Assembly (NCBI RefSeq): GCF_041296385.1
Contig: NC_091014.1
Span: forward strand, 53,524,078 to 53,588,077
Source: Aphelocoma coerulescens
Taxonomy: Eukaryota; Chordata; Aves; Passeriformes; Corvidae
Reading direction: 5' to 3'
Length of the DNA: 64,000 bases
The notes under the pieces were generated by a model. It was not told where the DNA came from, searched no databases, and was given only the letters and a program-made list of their open reading frames with translations. Positions within the stretch are counted from its first letter, which is position 1. Each line of letters opens with the position of its first letter. Shown here piece by piece: positions 13,501-24,243 of the stretch. Made by a program: the position numbers and the translations under genes.

Positions 13501-16500
13501 AGAAAACTAAAGGAAGAAAGGATAAGCAAAGAGTGTGATGTATCATTAGCGAGGACAGATTTATCTTTCCTCTTGGGTGAATTGCAGTACGTAAGTGTAA
13601 ATGGCACCATTGTCTCAGGGGGACAGATGGTCCCCCCCGTCTTAGCTTTGCGCATCCCCCACCCCTCCTGAGGGAGTTGCTCCCTCCCCAATCTGCACTG
13701 ATGCAATGGGCATCAGGAAAGCTGGAGAAGGCAAAAGCAGGGAGGGCAAGCTAAGCTTTCCATCTCTATCCCCACACATTGACTTTGCAATCAGGGATGG
13801 ACAAGTGAAAGCTGTTCCAGCCATAACACTGCACCCAAACTCCATCCCTCAGACCAGACAAGCCATCCAAACACCTATGCAGATCCTCTAGCAGAAGGCT
13901 TACACTGCCATCACACCACGTTCTTGCCTCACCAGTCCTTGATAGCAGTCAAAGATCAAACATTCAGGCTGATTGTCTCAGATCTATCAGCTGCCTTCAA
14001 TACATTGATTTAAAGGGTTTGCTGAGATGCCTGCCAAGGTCAGCAGGGATTTGTATCATCTGTTCCCAACCTAGATAACCTCCACTTATCACCCCCCATC
14101 AGTATCTTACCTCCTCATCATCACACTTCATCTCTCATTTTACAAGTCCAGCTGCACTCTCATCTGCCTTCCTTGCTCATCTCAACCTCATTCCCTGGCT
14201 GCTGGTCACAACTCTGATGTCTTCTCCAGATGGAATAAAGAAAACATCCCCCTGAGCTAGACTGTCTCCTCCTCCAAAGCTTTGACTGAGATGATTCCTT
14301 CTCATTTCCACAGCTGAGCCCAGACAACCCCGCCAAGGAGGGGAGGCAGGTAGGGCAGCAGTTCCTTCTGGGTGGAGGAGCACAGCTGACAGGAGGTAGC
14401 ACAGCACAAGCTCACAGTCCAAGGAGCAGCAGTGACAAAGAGCAGGGCAAGCCCAATCCACCACTGGATCTGTCCCTTTCAACATGCAGCCCCAGCTGGT
14501 GGCCCTTCCCACCACTGCTCAGCCCTCATCCCATTGCCCCCACCAGCCAGAGGCTGCAAAACCCCATTAAGAGAAGCACTTGTCAAGCAGGATCTCCCTC
14601 AGCCCTGCCCCTCAGCAGGCAGGGAAGCAGGGGAGAGGCAGTGGCACAGACATACACGAGGCACCCCGGGAAGGGGCTGATCGAGGTGCTCTGGGCCAAC
14701 CGGGACCAGCGGGCAAAGCAAGCACACGACAGAAGTGGGTGCAAGCTTGGGCCTGGCCTACACCAGACTAGAGCCTTCCTACACCAAAAGACAGTACCTA
14801 TTCAAAAATAGTGTCTCTCCAGGACTACAGAGATCTTTCCAGCTTCGAGGCTGACAGCTTGGCAGACTCTTTGCTCCTGTTCTCTCCATAGGTCTGTAAT
14901 GGGCCAAGTTTTTCATACTCTCATCTTAGCTCTACTGGGACCAGCTGCAGGCCATGTGCTGCAGAGGAGCTGCAACTCTGTTAACTGTTCCTCACCTGAA
15001 GCAGCTCCTGACAGGTATTGTGCTCACAGCCCACAGCTGCAAGCCCTTTCCCAGGGTCTGGGGTGGGAAGAGCATCAAGTCCTCAAAGAGGCAGCTGGTC
15101 AGTTTGTTAGTGGTTAATTTCATTAATTCACATTGTTATAACAAGACATGCAATTAGAGGTCTGGTCAGAGTATTTTATAAGTCTTGAACTCAAAATGAG
15201 CATTTTTATTGCCCTTTCTATTCCTACAAGAGCCCCTTTGGTGCTCTCACACACCCTGCTCCAGTGTTCATGAAGGCTGAAAAAGGCAAACTGACCATTT
15301 TTCAAAGAATAAATGGATCTCATCTCCAAGGCAAAATATATTCCAGTGAATAAGCACAATATACTCCAGAAAGGTTTTTCAGCATTTGTTTCGGTTCAGC
15401 AATGCACTCCTCAGAGGGATGGGGAGGTCCCCCAGCACAGGCACTGCTACCCTCCCTGCATCCCAGCTGAGCACATCATCCCTCTCTTCTGGCCCAGCAC
15501 TACCAGATACCCCCAAGCTGCCACAAATACACTGTACTGTGTGACAAGACAAGACCAATCTTCCCAACCTCACCTGAAGAGCAGTGGCTGGTGCATACAG
15601 GTCTGGTTTTACTAGGTATAACAGAATAACACTAATTTATACCAGACAAGGATATGACTTGCATCTTCTACTCTCTCTCACCTGCCTCCCTGCACTTTCC
15701 ATATTCATTGACCATAAAACCAGGGACCGTATTAAGGCACCTCATCAAAAGCTGTTGCAGCAAAAGTCCTAGCCCCACTTTCCTGAAGCATCAGGGCAGG
15801 GAGGTCTAGAAGGTCTTTTATTGCTTTTGCAATGTATTAGGGAAACAGGGCAGTACAAACATACAGCAGAAATACCCTTCTCCGAAACCACAGGCTCCTC
15901 TGTGTTTTGCAGTTAGCCCTTCCTCCAACAGTAGGAATCTATCCTTCAATAACAGCAAAAGTGCTCAGAGCTTTGAATGAAGACAGTAAGGATGCACCAT
16001 GAATTTTCAGCTTTATTTCCAATTTTGTTAGACCCTACGAACATTAAATCTTCAGTCAGAGCCCTGTTTTTGTTATGTGCTGTTGTCTTCTTCATTTCCA
16101 AACCATAGTCTTTGAGCTCTCACTATAAAAAACGCCTCCAGGGAATAAGCTAAAGGGATGAGAGGCAGGGATTTATCCTGTTTCAACATTTGTGCTTAGA
16201 TACACGGGGCCATCTTGCAAGCCAGCCAAATTTAAACCTCATCCCTTTACATCTGCCCACTTGCCTGGAATTGCATACATCTCACATACACACAACCCAG
16301 CCAATTTCTTGCAGATCTCAAGCATGCAAAACCCCTTCAAACGCATCCATCCCTTGTGTGCTACTAATGACAACGCACGAGTTTAAATTCCATTTACACC
16401 ACGTCTGACTGTGCAAATGGTTCCTCTAAACTTCCCCTCATAAATTTGCACATCAAATGACCTGCACTAATGGCACTCCCTTGTCACTAGTTTTGTGAAG

Positions 16501-17435
16501 ACAACTTCCTTCCCAACTACTTTTGAAGGCCCTGAGCTCTATCATGCTTCCTCTGCCACCTGCCTACCAACCACAATCAAGAAACAGCTATCCTAAGAAA
16601 AAGCTGGAATTTAGAGACTTACTTTTCCCCAATCCAGAGTCCAGGTAGATGGGGTTCCTCTCCTCCCACAAAGCTAAGGTTGCCCAATATTTCTTTATGG
16701 AAACATTAAAGCGTTCAGACTGCACAATTTCCAAAACGAAACCTGCTCTCTCCCTTTGCCTTCTTCTAGAGCATCTGGGAAACCAAACAGCATACCAATC
16801 ATAAATGCAAACCCTCCAGCTTGCTATCCAGAAACTACTTCTTTGCTAAAGGAAGAACAGGAACATCCAGAGACCTGCTTTACCCTCTGAAGAGAGGGGT
16901 TCAGTTAAGCACACAATTTCCTGTTACAGTCTGGCAGTCTGCCAAATAAATACGGAGACCCTGGATGGTTTTCAGACAGGTAGAGTTAGATGGGGTAAAG
17001 CCTAACCAGCTTTCCAAGAGGAGAACTAACAGGGAAATTAGACATCAGTTCACAAGGGTAGGAAATGTGTGCTTTAAGGCACACTGCTGGCACAAAAGGG
17101 GAGGAGAGCAGTTGATGATAGATTGGTCCAGTGCATTCAGTGCCTTCAAATATTAATCAAGATAATGGGCAACTGCCTTATTACAAGTCACCCTTATTTG
17201 CTAATAGCAAACTTCATTCCAGTAGGGAGCCTGGCAGGGTGGCAGAAAACCCAGCAGGACCTAGAGCACTCTTGCTCCCTTTTAAAGCTTGAAAAGCATC
17301 TGGGACCTGCCCAGGGGAACACCAATGCCACCAACACTGCACACACACTGGAGAGCTCTGTCCAGTTCAGTTTCCCATGCAACAGGAGCAACTCCAACGT
17401 TGTGGAGTGCAGAGGGGTTAGATAACCTCTTACAG

Positions 17436-17453
17436 AAAAAAAACCCCAAACCC
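17436..17453 (+). repeat. A/C motif copy 2
   Basis: AAAAAAAACCCCAAACCC shares the core ACCCCAAACCC, again directly after an A run, with the copies at 2566 and 35137. Confidence 0.6.
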
Positions 17454-18132
17454 TTGCACTTGATGGGGCTTGGGTGTACAGATATGTTCTCCTTGGTTGG
17501 AAGGAGGGCACAGCAGCAACATCTGCTTGATTACCTAGAATGATATAAAGCTGTCAAAAGTCTTCAAATAAATGCCTCAAATAAATTCTTCATGTGTTTT
17601 CTGAGATAGACTTTTTAAGAGAGGCAGGAGAGAGCTGCCTTTAAAATGGAGACACATGAACAACATATACATTTTACTGTTTTTCAAATATGCACATAAA
17701 AGCTGATACTGACGACCCCAAGAGCAGAAAGATCCTTAGGTCCTCAAGAATGATGAATGCTGCTTAAAATTCATAAGCCACTCAATTTTTGATATTATGA
17801 TACTTTCTGGTCACATTTCCAAGCTTCACTCTACCTACTAGAGATGCAGAAAACCATTATTTTTATTTATATATACACACATGCATGTGAAAAGCAAAAG
17901 TAAAATTCAGATGATTACAGCAGCTCAGGCCTTAAGACAGCCATCAACTACTACAAGATTTGCAATAAATGTGCAGATTGTGCTTGTTTATTATAGAACG
18001 ACATCCAGTTGTTATGAAAACTGTCCAGGATTTGACAGTGTACAAGATTAAGGCAGAAACAAGTACAACATACTACAGAATTTGCACTGGACATAAACAA
18101 ATTGCCCAAACTGGTATTTGACTTGGGCATAT

Positions 18133-18152
18133 TATATATATATATATATATA
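18133..18152 (+). repeat. Dinucleotide repeat (TA)10
   Basis: Ten perfect TA units, inside the CACNA1I first intron. Confidence 0.95.
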
Positions 18153-19460
18153 ACACAATCACCCAAAGCTTAATGAGCAACAGATTTGTTGTCCCCTTAA
18201 CCACACAGCACCCAAAAAACAGTGATTTTGGTAGCTCACAGTCCCCATGCACCGTGGCACCAGCTGCCACTGTCACCAAGAGAAGCATCAATCCACACAC
18301 ACACATTTTCTTTTCTCCTCCAACATTTGAATCTGCAGTTGGCTCTCAGAGGGCAGTGCCAGCATGAAACACCACTGTTGCCATCATCAGCCATCCTATA
18401 TTCCACTGACACATAAATGATGCCTGTGGCACCAGGCAGGGAAGAGGTGGGGAATAAATGTGGAGGTTTCCTCTGTTTCCAACAAAAATGCTCGGGGCCA
18501 GACCTGTTCCCTTGTGCATCAAGCACGTGCTCCAACCTGACAATGCTGCCAGTGAAAGCTACAGGAAAGGCACCTGCAGAAGCAAGGTGGGATTTTTAGC
18601 AGCAGGTATGATGGCAAAGCCCCTGTTTGGTGGATTTTAAGGCTAATGAGCTACAAGGCAGCTCCTCAACACACGCAGTCATACCAGCTTTAAGAAGTCA
18701 CTCTGCTCAATACCCTGTAAAACACAGCTCCCAGTACTAAAAATTAAATGTGCATATAAGCTTTTGCTCATCTGAGACCTGACCTGCTGCTCCTACACCA
18801 CTGAAATCAGCTGGAAATGCAACACTTCACTGCTTGAGAGCAAAACAGAAGCCCAAATGGCCAACAACTTCACCAAGGGGTTGGTATGTAACAAAAAGCA
18901 AGAAAATGACAGAGTAATGAACTGCAGAGCCTCTCTCATTACTGCTACAGTTTTAACATTGATTTTATTTTTTAATGGCACGCTTCACTCATGCTCTCGC
19001 TGTCATGCCAATATTATAAATGTAACAGCAAAGGGAGGCCTGGGCCTCCCGGGAAGCATGTCTTTTACAGGAAAGCTCAAAGGACAAACCAAATCTATTG
19101 CATGTGACCCTCGGGATGGATGAAGTGTAAAGTCTTTATGGAACCCCAAGGAGTCAAATAGCATTGCAGACATCTGTCATAATCTTCTCATAACTTGCAA
19201 AGTGCATGAGGATCCATTTGTAAAGTGCTGTGTGGCATACCCATTATTTAGTCCCAAACATTTTATAAATTCGTGAGATAAAGGCTATACAGTTGTTTTG
19301 GAAACATGTTTTTACACTTTTCATCCTATTCCCCATCCGAGCTTGACCTTAAATCCTATATGACAGAGTTTAGGTTTTATAAAACGGAAAAAAATCTTAC
19401 AGTCATTCTCATAAACATATCTCAAATGTTGACTGTTTTAACATTGTAGCTGCAACAGCT

Positions 19461-19493
19461 CCATGATCTACAACTCAGATTTGTAGATCATGG
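19461..19493. repeat. Perfect 13-bp inverted repeat with 7-base loop
   Basis: CCATGATCTACAA (19461-19473) and TTGTAGATCATGG (19481-19493) pair exactly around the loop CTCAGAT. It lies in the CACNA1I first intron in AT-rich sequence with no visible mobile element. The stem is too short for a typical microRNA precursor (about 22 bp or more) and the flanks do not extend the pairing. Confidence 0.8.
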
Positions 19494-20275
19494 TCCAGCC
19501 TCTAGTTATCAAAGCACAAATTAACCTAAAGAAACCAGCTGGCAGGTTGCTCACGTGCTGCATCACACCAACTCCTTTCTAATCAGGACACAAGCCAGGC
19601 TCCAGGTATGTGTTGCGCTGCATTGCATTCCCAGCTGATACAGAACTCACCTGTCTCTAATAAAGTATATCAGGAATAAAAAAAAAAAATCTGCTTCCCA
19701 ATAAATCAAGGTTATTCAAGCATTCACTTGTGCTATATGTAAAGTCCTCCCAAAAACATGCAAATCACCAAACTTAAAAGCATCAGGCTCCTTTTCACCA
19801 CACACTAAAACGGCAAAAAGCACAGTAAATACTCCCTTTGGGGACAAACACCCAGACTTTCACATGGATCATAGTCTTCTTCTTAAAAGGGAGTTAGGAT
19901 CTACAACTTCTACAATGACAGCATCACACATCTCTACACTAATATGCTTCCAGAAGCAATTTTAAAGCAAATAAATAAGTGGTTCGTTCTCCTATTACTG
20001 CACTGCAGCAAAGCAATATGGCAGCTGTTTAATAGTACATAACAAAATTGCAGGACTGCTCACAAAAGGAAAAATAATCTTCAGGAGAGGGGGATTTAAG
20101 TAGTTAGAATGCAATTACCTAAATTGAAATTTGGTGGTTAATGACCTCGTGCTTAAAAAAATTGCTACACAGTCCTTAACTATCAGAGTTTCCATTTTAA
20201 ATCTCATTGACAGTACTGCCATAACAGTGATCAGGAAGCTCTAGCCTAGTAAAAAATTCCACAAGAAGATTAATA

Positions 20276-20292
20276 GGCATTTAATTAATGCC
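20276..20292. promoter_or_regulatory. Palindromic homeodomain-type site
   Basis: GGCATTTAATTAATGCC has six-base arms GGCATT/AATGCC around TAATT. TAATTA cores bind many homeodomain proteins. It lies inside the CACNA1I first intron. Evidence is motif only. Confidence 0.3.
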
Positions 20293-22634
20293 CCATCTTT
20301 TTGCTGAATCTTCATGAAAGGCCAGGTGTTGACCCATGACAGTGACTCACCCTGCCCCTGCTTAGCTTGAGCACACTGGAGACCCAATAGCTCCATATAA
20401 CAAGGATGGAAAGCAGGCAAGCATATCAGTTCCTAGAAGACATGATTTGATTTTCACAGAAGCATCTTTTATGAAGGGTCTGCTTCCCAGCCAGGGAGAA
20501 GGCCACTGCGAGGCATCTGCCACCAGGCCATACAAATGTATCCTTTCTACGGTGCTTTTAGAAAAATGTGTGATGCCAAGAGCATGTGATTACATGTAAA
20601 AAGCCTTCAGGGTGCAGAAACAACCCCTCATTTGAGGAAAAAAAAAACTTATGTGAACTACTTATTGCATAATCCATTGAAAAAGAGGAGCACAAGGGGT
20701 TGAAGGGAAATCAGAGGCGGGGCTGAGTCCTCACGTCTCAGTCTCCACTAGTCATGTAATCTCCCAGCTTCACACAGCTGAGCTGAAACCTCAGGTTTGA
20801 CATAACCCTTCCAAAAGGTTTCCAGCAGCCCCACCATTGCCCTTCACTCCCTGGTGTCTCCTGTAGCCATGTGCAAGGTTATCAGCAGGTGACTGGATGA
20901 GGCTTTTTCCTTCTTTGTATAGTTTCTAATAAGAAAAAGTCCTTTTCTGAGCCAAAGAGTACACTTGTCTGCAGATTAGGACCAAAGTAACACTTAAAAA
21001 CTAAAATAGCCCAATTTCTTGAATAATAGTTCCAACAATTTAAAGCAAACTCCTTGCAATATACCAAATTGGAGGGATTATTATGACTTTTTAGCCAGAA
21101 ATAAGGACAGGCTCTTGTCTTCTGCCACCAAAACCTCCTTTCCCCATCCAAAAGCAAGCCTTCATCCAAAACCCAAGCTGTTACTCTTCTTTCACTTCCC
21201 AAATCTAGCCTGTGACCACGACACAAATGTCTCGTGCATTACTCTGAGTCCTGTTCTGAGTTCTGCTCTACCACATGCTGTGACAACATTCCCAGGATGT
21301 AATAACTAGCACAGGCACACAGTGATAGAAAAGCAATGCATAATTCAACACAAAGTTTTAAAATTTTATAGAGCAGCCAATAGAAAGGAAAGCAGAATAT
21401 CTAAATCTCCAATGTGTTCTCAGCCATAACCTGTGTTTGAGACTGCAACACCTCTTCAGTGGCTTTTGAACTTTAAGACAAGAACTCAGAGCTCAAACAC
21501 AAACCTTAACCTACACTTGAAATTAAAACAAATCTCATCCATTTAAGGTCAGCTGTTACTGCTGGCACTACCTCAAGTCTTCACCCGAGGCTGGCTCTTA
21601 AAGCTGAAAGTACTCTTGGGAACATTTTGCTAGTCTCTACTGTATGCCCAGACACTCAGACTTAATCTAGAAGCCCATACATCGACACTAAGCATCCTTA
21701 TAGATAATACCCACCTAACTAGCAACTAAGAAACTTCCAGGTAGAAAGTGTTGTCGCTTGAAATTTCCAGTTAGAAAAATGCTCACATAAAACTTCAGAC
21801 AAAGCTCTCTAATGAATCATCTTCCTCTCCGTTTCCTCCACACCAGCAGGATCCCACAGCTCAAAAAAAACCACCAGCTCTTTTCTACCTGGAGCCCACC
21901 TGGCAGGCTCCAGCCAACGAGCTGTGCAGGTGGCCATCATTTGCACTGATGGGCTGCAGGGGCCCTCCTGCCATTAAGGCACTGAGTGTGAATGATAACA
22001 TGTGTGTGATTGCTGACCATGGAAAGGAGGGCATGCTTATGTCCCAGAGATCTCTCCCAGGGTGTATGGAGCACAGTATCAAATTCTCCCATTCATTCCT
22101 GGCCAGACATCACAACAAGACCCGGGCAGGACAGTGACATGTGCTAAATGGAAAGGCAAGGGGTCACCTAGGTACCCCTGCAATCAGGGTACAGAGGCAG
22201 TGGTGGTTCCCTCACTAAGGACAAGGTGAGCTCTCACTAAAGCCTGTATTGTCAGACACCTCCACCATTCATGGCAGTCTGAAAAGCTCCTGGGCTAGCA
22301 AATCCTACTCTGTCCCAGGCAAAAAGGGAGTTGGGAAGGGGGAGAACAGGCCTTTGTAATATACCTCTCCTCACACCTCCACTCTCCCCGCACCCAGTCC
22401 CTGTGCCTGGGACTGTCAGCAGCTCTTTCTGAAGTCCCTTCTTTCATAATCAGTTTCCTTTGATCACACACTGAAATAGCAAAGGTTCTGTTTAAACAAA
22501 AGCAATGAACAAAGAAGGTCATTAAATATGTAATAAAAGTTATTCCTTACCTGCAAGGCACCCCAGGAGGGCAGGATAAGGGAAGGATGGGGCAGGAGGG
22601 AGCCAGAGGCAGGGAGGGAGAAGGGGCAGCTCAG

Positions 22635-22643
22635 AAAGGATAT
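22635..22643 (-). other. U12-type AT-AC 5' splice site of the first coding intron
   Basis: Read on the minus strand, the exon ends TGC AAC CC and is followed at once by ATATCCTTT, the full U12 (minor spliceosome) AT-AC donor consensus. No GT lies at the point where Cav3 homology stops. The alternative reading would run through CNP-YPF into a TGA stop. Splitting the proline codon after its second base (phase 2) keeps the family's CNPW junction possible. Minor-class introns near the first transmembrane helix are known in the voltage-gated sodium and calcium channel superfamily, so the site fits known biology. Confidence 0.85.
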
Positions 22644-22924
22644 GGGTTGCACACCATTTTGATGCACCAGCTCCGTGGGCTGGTGGTCTGCTTCAAGCAG
22701 AAGAAGACAACTGGGGCTAAGTCTGGGTAGGGGACATCTGGATCCGGAGGGGAGCTGACTTCTTCATCCTCACCCAGCTCCAGGGAGGAGAGCGGCTGCT
22801 CCGGTGGCGTTTGTTGCTCCGAGATGCCCAGATCCACAGGTTCCAGTGGGCAGATGGCAGAAGTGTGAGGGGGCTGTGGGCCTGCGGGCCAGGTGGAGGG
22901 AGGCTGGGGGACGTACTCTGCCAT
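22644..22924 (-). CDS. CACNA1I: First coding exon of T-type calcium channel Cav3.3 alpha-1I subunit (partial gene)
   Basis: The exon encodes 93 complete codons plus two bases of a proline codon. Its C-terminal third has [20 protein letters not shown] followed by WCIKMVCNP, the block just before helix IS1 of domain I in T-type channels. Cav3.3 fits better than Cav3.1 or Cav3.2 because of FFCL-x-QTTSPR and CIKMVCNP. The protein begins MAEYVPQPP, and MAE is also how mammalian Cav3.3 starts as I recall it. The middle is proline-rich and then acidic (ELGEDEE), as expected for the variable cytosolic N-terminus. The ATG at 22924-22922 has G at -3 and G at +4. The frame stays open upstream to 23140, but an acceptor at 22946-22948 makes that extension unlikely. 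The product is the pore-forming subunit of a low-voltage-activated calcium channel in the neuronal plasma membrane. All membrane segments lie in later exons, which I do not see. Cav3 identity is firm; the paralogue choice is slightly less so. Confidence 0.87.
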
Positions 22925-22970
22925 GCCAGCCACAAGCGAGAACCCCTGGAGAGGAGGCAAGAAAGAGAAA
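22925..22970 (-). other. CACNA1I: 3' splice acceptor and last bases of CACNA1I 5' UTR
   Basis: On the minus strand a pyrimidine-rich run (TTTCTCTTTCTTGCCTCCTC, then TCCAG) ends in CAG at 22948-22946. The exon would start at 22945 and give a 21-base UTR segment before the ATG at 22924. A TTTAAT branch-like motif lies about 27-32 bases upstream of the AG. The surrounding DNA has few CpGs and no promoter look, which supports a separate upstream non-coding exon. An unspliced UTR continuing upstream remains possible. Confidence 0.6.
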
Positions 22971-23683
22971 TTAAATCCCACAAGGACCAACAGCAGAAGC
23001 ACAGTACATCTGTGCTCTCCGAGCAAGTCCAGAGCAGGGGAGAGCTGCAGGACTGATGGCTCTGACAAATGATAAACCACATTCACACTTGGTGCTGAAG
23101 CAGTTTTAAGTTCTTTTCTGCCAGTCACTCTCTCCACCAAGACTCCGTGGGCTGCTCCTCTCCATCACCATTTAAACCACCCCTGTAGCCCCTGGGACAC
23201 CCTGTCACAGTGCTGCACCATCTCAGGGGATGGTGCCAGCTCTTTTGGAGGCAGCCTGAGCACCATAACAGAGCACAGTGTTTTGAACAGCACAGGCCCA
23301 TCCTAACAAAGCAGAGCCATCCTGCCCTTGCAGTCCCTAACAGGGTCCTGCCAGCTCCAGGTTCAGCTTTGCTGCCCCAGCTCTCCCATCCAAATGCACT
23401 CTGGGCTGGCTCTGTGTCACACCATCGCACAGGCTCCCTTAGACTGGCACTGACAAATGCATGTCAAACCCATACACAGCAGTCACTCATTCAAACAGGA
23501 GGCTGTAACACAAGCCAGGAGTGGGATTAAACATTAAGCACCTTTTACTGGAGCTTGTTGAGCTCTCCTGTGCTGGGCAGTGGAAACACTATGAACACAG
23601 GCTGTAAAAGTTATTCCACTAATGGAATGGTCAGAGAGCATGGGTGGGCATGAGAAGAGCAGGTCTCACGCTCGCTGGCAGCC
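22971..23683. other. Non-coding stretch between CACNA1I acceptor and the LTR
   Basis: This is probably the downstream end of the 5' UTR intron. The frame open through part of it on the minus strand extends the CACNA1I frame but shows no Cav3 similarity. No repeat family or regulatory motif is evident to me. Confidence 0.5.
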
Positions 23684-23946
23684 TGTGCTGGTTTTGGCTG
23701 AGGAAGGGTTAATTTTCTTCATAGTAGCTGGAGTAAGGCTGTATTTTGGATTTGTACCAGAAATGTTGTTGATAATATAGATGATTTAGTTACTGCTGAG
23801 CAGCATCAAGGCATTTTCTGTTTCTCACATCACCCCACCAGTGAGTTGACTGGGGGTGCACAAGAAGCTGGGAGGGTTTGCAGCCAGGACAGCTGACCCC
23901 AATTGACCCAAGAGATATTCCATATCATATGACATCATGCTCAGCA

Positions 23947-23952
23947 TATAAA
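23947..23952 (+). promoter_or_regulatory. TATA box of the solo LTR (U3)
   Basis: TATAAA lies in the context AGCATATAAAGCTGGGGG, about 265 bases into the LTR, and would place a start site near 23975-23985. A plus-strand transcript would run antisense to CACNA1I but away from its coding exon. Activity is unknown. Confidence 0.6.
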
Positions 23953-24061
23953 GCTGGGGGAAGAAGGAAGAAAAAGGGACATTAGGAGTGCTAGAGTTTG
24001 CATGATGAAGTCCTGCTTCCCTGGAGACAGCTGAACACCTGACTGTCCACGGGAAGTGGTG

Positions 24062-24067
24062 AATAAA
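24062..24067 (+). terminator. Polyadenylation signal of the solo LTR (R region)
   Basis: AATAAA occurs in GTGAATAAATGCC about 115 bases after the TATA box, followed by T-rich sequence. This order (TATA, then AATAAA, then T-rich) fits an LTR's U3-R-U5 layout. Confidence 0.6.
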
Positions 24068-24243
24068 TGCCTTTTTTTGCTTTATTGAGTGTACATCTTT
24101 TGCTTTACGTATCAAACATACATATCTCATTTTTCTGCCTTTTTCTCCCTTTTACTCTTTTGATTCTCCTCCCATCCCAGTTGGAGGGTAGTGAGCAAGT
24201 ACCTGTGTGTAGCTTAGCTGCCAGCTGGGGTTAAACCACAACA

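Larger units (their letters stand above)
10272..18132. other. Intronic stretch without a gene
   Basis: Mixed-composition sequence. I see a short ATGCAAAGC tandem, one A/C motif and pyrimidine-rich segments (10600-10930, 14500-14760), but no splice-bounded coding exon on the minus strand where CACNA1I exons would be expected. Confidence 0.5.
18153..22634. other. Intronic stretch without a gene
   Basis: AT-rich sequence between 18700 and 21800 looks like ordinary or possibly conserved intronic DNA. Notable items are the 19461 hairpin and the 20276 palindrome. No second exon of CACNA1I is visible. Confidence 0.5.
1..22643 (-). other. CACNA1I: First coding intron of CACNA1I (partial, runs off the left edge)
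   Basis: The intron is inferred from the donor at 22635-22643. I looked on the minus strand for the next expected coding block (WFE, then SMLVILLNC and later DDFIF) and did not find it, so the acceptor and second exon probably lie beyond base 1. The stretch contains a CR1 fragment (3708-3818), simple repeats and a strong hairpin at 19461-19493, but no gene. Long first introns are usual for this gene in vertebrates. A short or divergent exon could have been missed by eye. Confidence 0.65.
23684..24243 (+). mobile_element. Solo LTR of an endogenous retrovirus (passerine type)
   Basis: A 560 bp unit begins TGTGCTGGTTTTGGC and ends GGGGTTAAACCACAACA, so it has the TG...CA ends of an LTR. I recognise the sequence style as an abundant passerine endogenous-retrovirus LTR. 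A TATA box at 23947-23952 and an AATAAA at 24062-24067 set the orientation as plus. No primer-binding site, gag/pol/env frame or second LTR flanks it, so it is a solo LTR left by recombination. The six bases on either side (GCAGCC and CTCCTG) do not match, so no target-site duplication remains visible. It has no coding capacity. The exact Repbase name and retroviral class need a library search. Confidence 0.85.

Noticed and set aside
19461..19493. MicroRNA precursor at the intronic hairpin
   Set aside because: The paired stem is only 13 bp and the flanks do not extend it to the length expected for Drosha and Dicer processing.
22717..23082. 121-codon minus-strand frame overlapping the CACNA1I exon
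   Set aside because: It is the shadow of the coding frame in another register, and the true frame has clear Cav3 conservation.
22925..23140. In-frame extension of the CACNA1I N-terminus by 72 codons
   Set aside because: It has no similarity to Cav3 channels and is interrupted by a good splice acceptor at 22946-22948; the ATG at 22924 has better context and matches where family proteins start.
23684..24243. Full endogenous provirus at the LTR
   Set aside because: No internal retroviral frames or second LTR occur within the flanking sequence.
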